The notes under the pieces: generated by a model
The model's database searches: none
The model's input: the letters and a program-made list of their open reading frames with translations, nothing else
Told to the model about the DNA's origin: nothing
Shown: positions 60,672 through 64,000 of the stretch, piece by piece
Position numbering within the stretch: position 1 is the stretch's first letter
Layout: each line of letters starts with the position of its first letter
Assembly (NCBI GenBank): GCA_021521415.1
Contig: JAIQDT010007623.1
Span: 1-64,000 of the forward strand
Length of the DNA stretch: 64,000 nt
Direction: 5' to 3'
From: Bidens hawaiensis
Taxonomy: Eukaryota; Streptophyta; Magnoliopsida; Asterales; Asteraceae
Program-made: the position numbers and the translations under genes

Positions 60672-63600
60672 AATTCATTTGCTGATTTGCTCCCGTTGGA
60701 CATGTACTATATATTATTCTCATAGATCATTGTCATCTTTAGGAGAAAAACTATGGTCCATCATTCACTAGTGGAGATAACACGGGTTGATGACACTACA
60801 CACTACCTTGCTGATATGATTGTTGTATACTTGTACATGATTTTGATTAATGAAAGTTCGTTTCGCTAGTAAAAAATAAATCGAGATGTTATGCCATCAA
60901 AGACTTTTTATGAATGAGGTAATGTCAAGCATATTAACTCGTACAAACAAAATCTTCAAATTAAACCCTTTACTTGAAAATCTTATTAGCATTTTAATCC
61001 TATAAAACAACTAAAATGAACACATGATCGATCTTATGTGATTTAATACCAAAGTACCGTTGACTGTACATACGATCAAAACTTAGTTAATTAGCATTTC
61101 ATCTGTCAACCCTTCAAAATTTATACATAGAAACCCCTGAAACACGGGGAGAGATATTTAACTAATTATTTATAAATACTATGTACTCGGCTCGTTTCAT
61201 TCACCAGTACCTTGAATCGTTATATACGAAATTTGGCATGAAAAAACAAACTTTAACTTTAGTGTACCGATTGACTAACGAGGTCAAACTTCTTTATTTC
61301 AAACAGAAATGCTAGGAATAACAAGTTTTTATCTTTTATGTGTTGTAACTTTCTTTTTAAAGGTACATATGATTATATATGTTGGTGTGACCCCTGAGGT
61401 ATTTCCATGTGCATGAACCACTAAAGTCGGGTGATTAAAATTTAGGGGCACTTGAGTGTCACATGTAATGTTAACTCAATATTTGTCTCGATGTTTATAT
61501 TTTGTATTGTTTCATGAGTTCAGTACATATTGCTTGTTATTGCATAGCTACTATCAATTAAGTAAAGTATTTATTCTTGTTTCTTTATGTGTAATTGTAT
61601 TTAGTTCATACCTTATGCATTTTAATGCTTAGGTAGCTAGAACACACAATAACCACATCTTCACTAGGACTGTTCAAAAGGTAAGACCCGACTCTTTTAC
61701 CTAATACTTTACCCGGACCCTTTACCCTTTTAGAAAGAAATGTGGACCCGAGACCCTACCCTCTAAACAATAAAAGGGTCGGGTATAAATAAGGGTTTCA
61801 AGAGTCCAACCCTTTACCCTTTAAGATAATAATCACATCTTATTTTTTGCATTTATTAGTTGCATATCTCATATATGACTTTAATATTTGAATCCTAGAA
61901 CAATTATACTTTAATTTAATAACATAGTAAAGTCTAACTTCGAAAGTTTATCAACCATTTGAATTGATGCAACCAATATTCACATTCACAAATTACATGT
62001 AGAGAACAATTCGGTGATTTCCATATATATGTTTCCATTCAGTAGTGTGACCCTTTAATTTTATTTTTCTTAGTAGTTGGGAAATTTATGATGAATCATA
62101 TATGAAATACAAACCTCTCATAAATTTTATATTAATCGTGAATTTGATGTATATCTATTTAGTAAACGGGTCAAGGGTTTGAAAATGGGTCGAACCCTTG
62201 AAACCCTTTTACCCTTTGAGGTGAAATTTAAATATCCTTTACCCGACCCATATTATTTATTCGGGTCTAATTAAGGGTTTTAAGAGTCGGGTAACCAGGT
62301 TTCAAGGGTCCGACCCTTATCTTGCTCACCCCTAATCTTCACCTTGATGAGTTCACTTCAAGAGATATTAACATCGAGACAAATATCCATAAGGACACGC
62401 CTAGCACCCAAAATATGTTTTTTCCATTATTATTGACTATTATCTTATGGTGTTTAAATGTGCCACCACCATATCCATGTTAGATAACTCTAAATTTTTA
62501 CTTGTCTCCATACGACCTTTTACATATTTTAAACAATTGACATGTATATTGCAATAGACTTGAGATAGCTTGGGGTACTTGATTGGTGTGTAAGAGAACT
62601 TTTTCATATCCTGAGTTCTAAAGAAAAAATAACATTATCTTTATGTCATATTGTTTACCTCAACTTTAAAAGAAATTCGATTGAGACGTGGAGCACGAAC
62701 AACAAATCAAATAAAATTTCTAAGCATTCGACAAAATAATTACATTTGCAAAGTCACATCTACCTTTTAAATATTTGACTATATGTGAAATCAACATCGA
62801 CATGGAATAAATATAACATGCATGGCATATAACATGAACGAGTATATGCTTTTAATTTGATGCATACATATGGAAATCAAGTACCAATAAATCTCTCTTG
62901 TCAATTCACAAGGATAAGTATTCTCTAATGATAATTACCAACCCCCGCTCGATTTAATTCATTCATAACATAACCATAAAATAAAATCATTTGTCGTTTT
63001 TATTGGATTTAATATAAATTAAAGTGTAAATCACATCATTCATCTCGTGGTATGTTAAAACTTTAGCTTTCGGTTTTAGGTATGAGGAATTACAGCTATA
63101 TATAATACTTGCTGTAATACTCTCCTTATTTTACATGTATATGTTTTTGTCTCTTGCATGGTCGATGTTAATTTCTTTTGCTAAATTCATATTAATGTGG
63201 TTTACATAAAAAGGATGTTAGAAATCTCTTTATAGATTTATTAGATATAAGGATTTATATAAATACTAAGATGACTGATGACATATTACTTTTGGGTTAA
63301 AGCAAATGTAATATGTCTCAATCATATCTCAAGTTAGGAGACTAAAAGATGGAAGTCGAAAGATTTTATTATGGATGGTTATTATCATCATCGAATTTGT
63401 CCTACACTTTTGTTACTACACCTAAATAATTTAGTGAGAATGAATTTAATTATTATAGCTAATACTAAAAATATTATTACTTCAGATGTAGGTTATTTTT
63501 GAAGATTTGAACCGGATTACTAGATAAATGTGTAGATGGAGCGCATTTTCCCTCTAGACCCCTCATAATAAGTCGAAACTCCTTTAAATAACATAAAGGA

Positions 63601-64000
63601 AAACTAAAGTTGGGTATAATTTACTCGACAATTTGGTTGATTTGAAAGTATAGAAACTCCTAACTTTTCAGGAGGGAGTTACAATATTCTTAATAATTGA
63701 TGATGATATCATGCGCTTCTCTCTTTTCACTTGGTAACAGATAGGTTTGCTTAATATAATTTCCCGTTATCAAAATGGTGTGGTTCTCTTACTTATATAG
63801 TCAGGTGCCCGCGTGATGCAGCGGTGTACGCGACCAATGTTAGTACACTCGTAACCTCGGTACGTGCGTAACCCGACGATGGTATGTGTTTAACGTGACA
63901 TCAGGTGTGTAACCATTGTTAATAAGCGCATCACACAATGCCTAAATGTGAGCAGCCCGATATGTTATACTATATCATCCGCGTAACGAATGCCTGAGCG
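60672..64000 (+). repeat. 5.5-kb tandem array unit, copy 3 (runs off the window)
   Basis: It begins AATTCATTTGCT and preserves the empty Helitron site at 63,528/63,529. It holds a complete hAT-like MITE. The last 470 bp start the second half of the unit again, so the array continues beyond the window. Confidence 0.92.
61665..62334. mobile_element. hAT-like MITE in array copy 3
   Basis: This 670-bp element is flanked by ATCTTCAC at 61,657-61,664 and 62,335-62,342. Ends are TAGGACTGTTCA and, reversed, TAGGGGTGAGCA. Same insertion as in copies 1 and 2. Confidence 0.87.

Overview
The window is nuclear DNA from a flowering plant, most likely a eudicot. The evidence is two conserved plant genes with many short AT-rich introns and GT-AG junctions, plant LTR retrotransposons (Tat and chromovirus lineages), a plant-type Helitron, and AT-rich intergenic sequence. 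The family cannot be fixed from the sequence alone; the Asteraceae would fit, as a guess. There are no operons, CRISPR arrays, rRNA or tRNA genes.

Left part (1-11,629): a Ty3/gypsy element of the Tat type, with its 5' LTR cut by the window edge. Gag, protease, RT/RNase H, a second archaeal-like RNase H and integrase lie on the + strand. A separate five-exon gene lies on the - strand between pol and the 3' LTR. Both gene sets carry stops or frameshifts, although the LTRs are about 98% identical.

Genic island (about 15.5-24.8 kb): a 12-exon casein kinase 1-like gene (+, 438 aa) and a 6-exon SRP72 gene (-, 663 aa) face each other. Between them is a Tourist-like MITE, and intron 2 of SRP72 holds a hAT-like MITE with a perfect 8-bp target duplication. 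Both genes look intact.

Right part (about 26-64 kb): a chromovirus fragment (LTR, PBS, gag relic) and an LTR fragment, then a non-coding tandem array of a roughly 5.5-kb unit (copies at 29,419, 34,402 and 60,672; the last runs off the window). Copy 2 is split at 37,257/58,026 by a 20.8-kb minus-strand Helitron inserted exactly between A and T. The Helitron body (about 3.9 kb) holds a small non-autonomous LTR element (39,614-41,770, TSD AAATA) and a solo LTR (42,458-57,177, TSD AATTG). The solo LTR is split by a 12.5-kb chromovirus (44,279-56,759, minus strand, TSD GCTAG). The leader of that chromovirus holds a further element flanked by (TA)n (51,189-53,717). This gives five datable insertion layers.

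Points of most interest: the ordered nest with single-base-resolved junctions, the spliced antisense gene in the Tat element, the internal inversion in one chromovirus LTR, an extra acidic ORF upstream of chromovirus gag, a cluster of seven CACGTG motifs in the other LTR, and the tandem 5.5-kb array of unknown nature.
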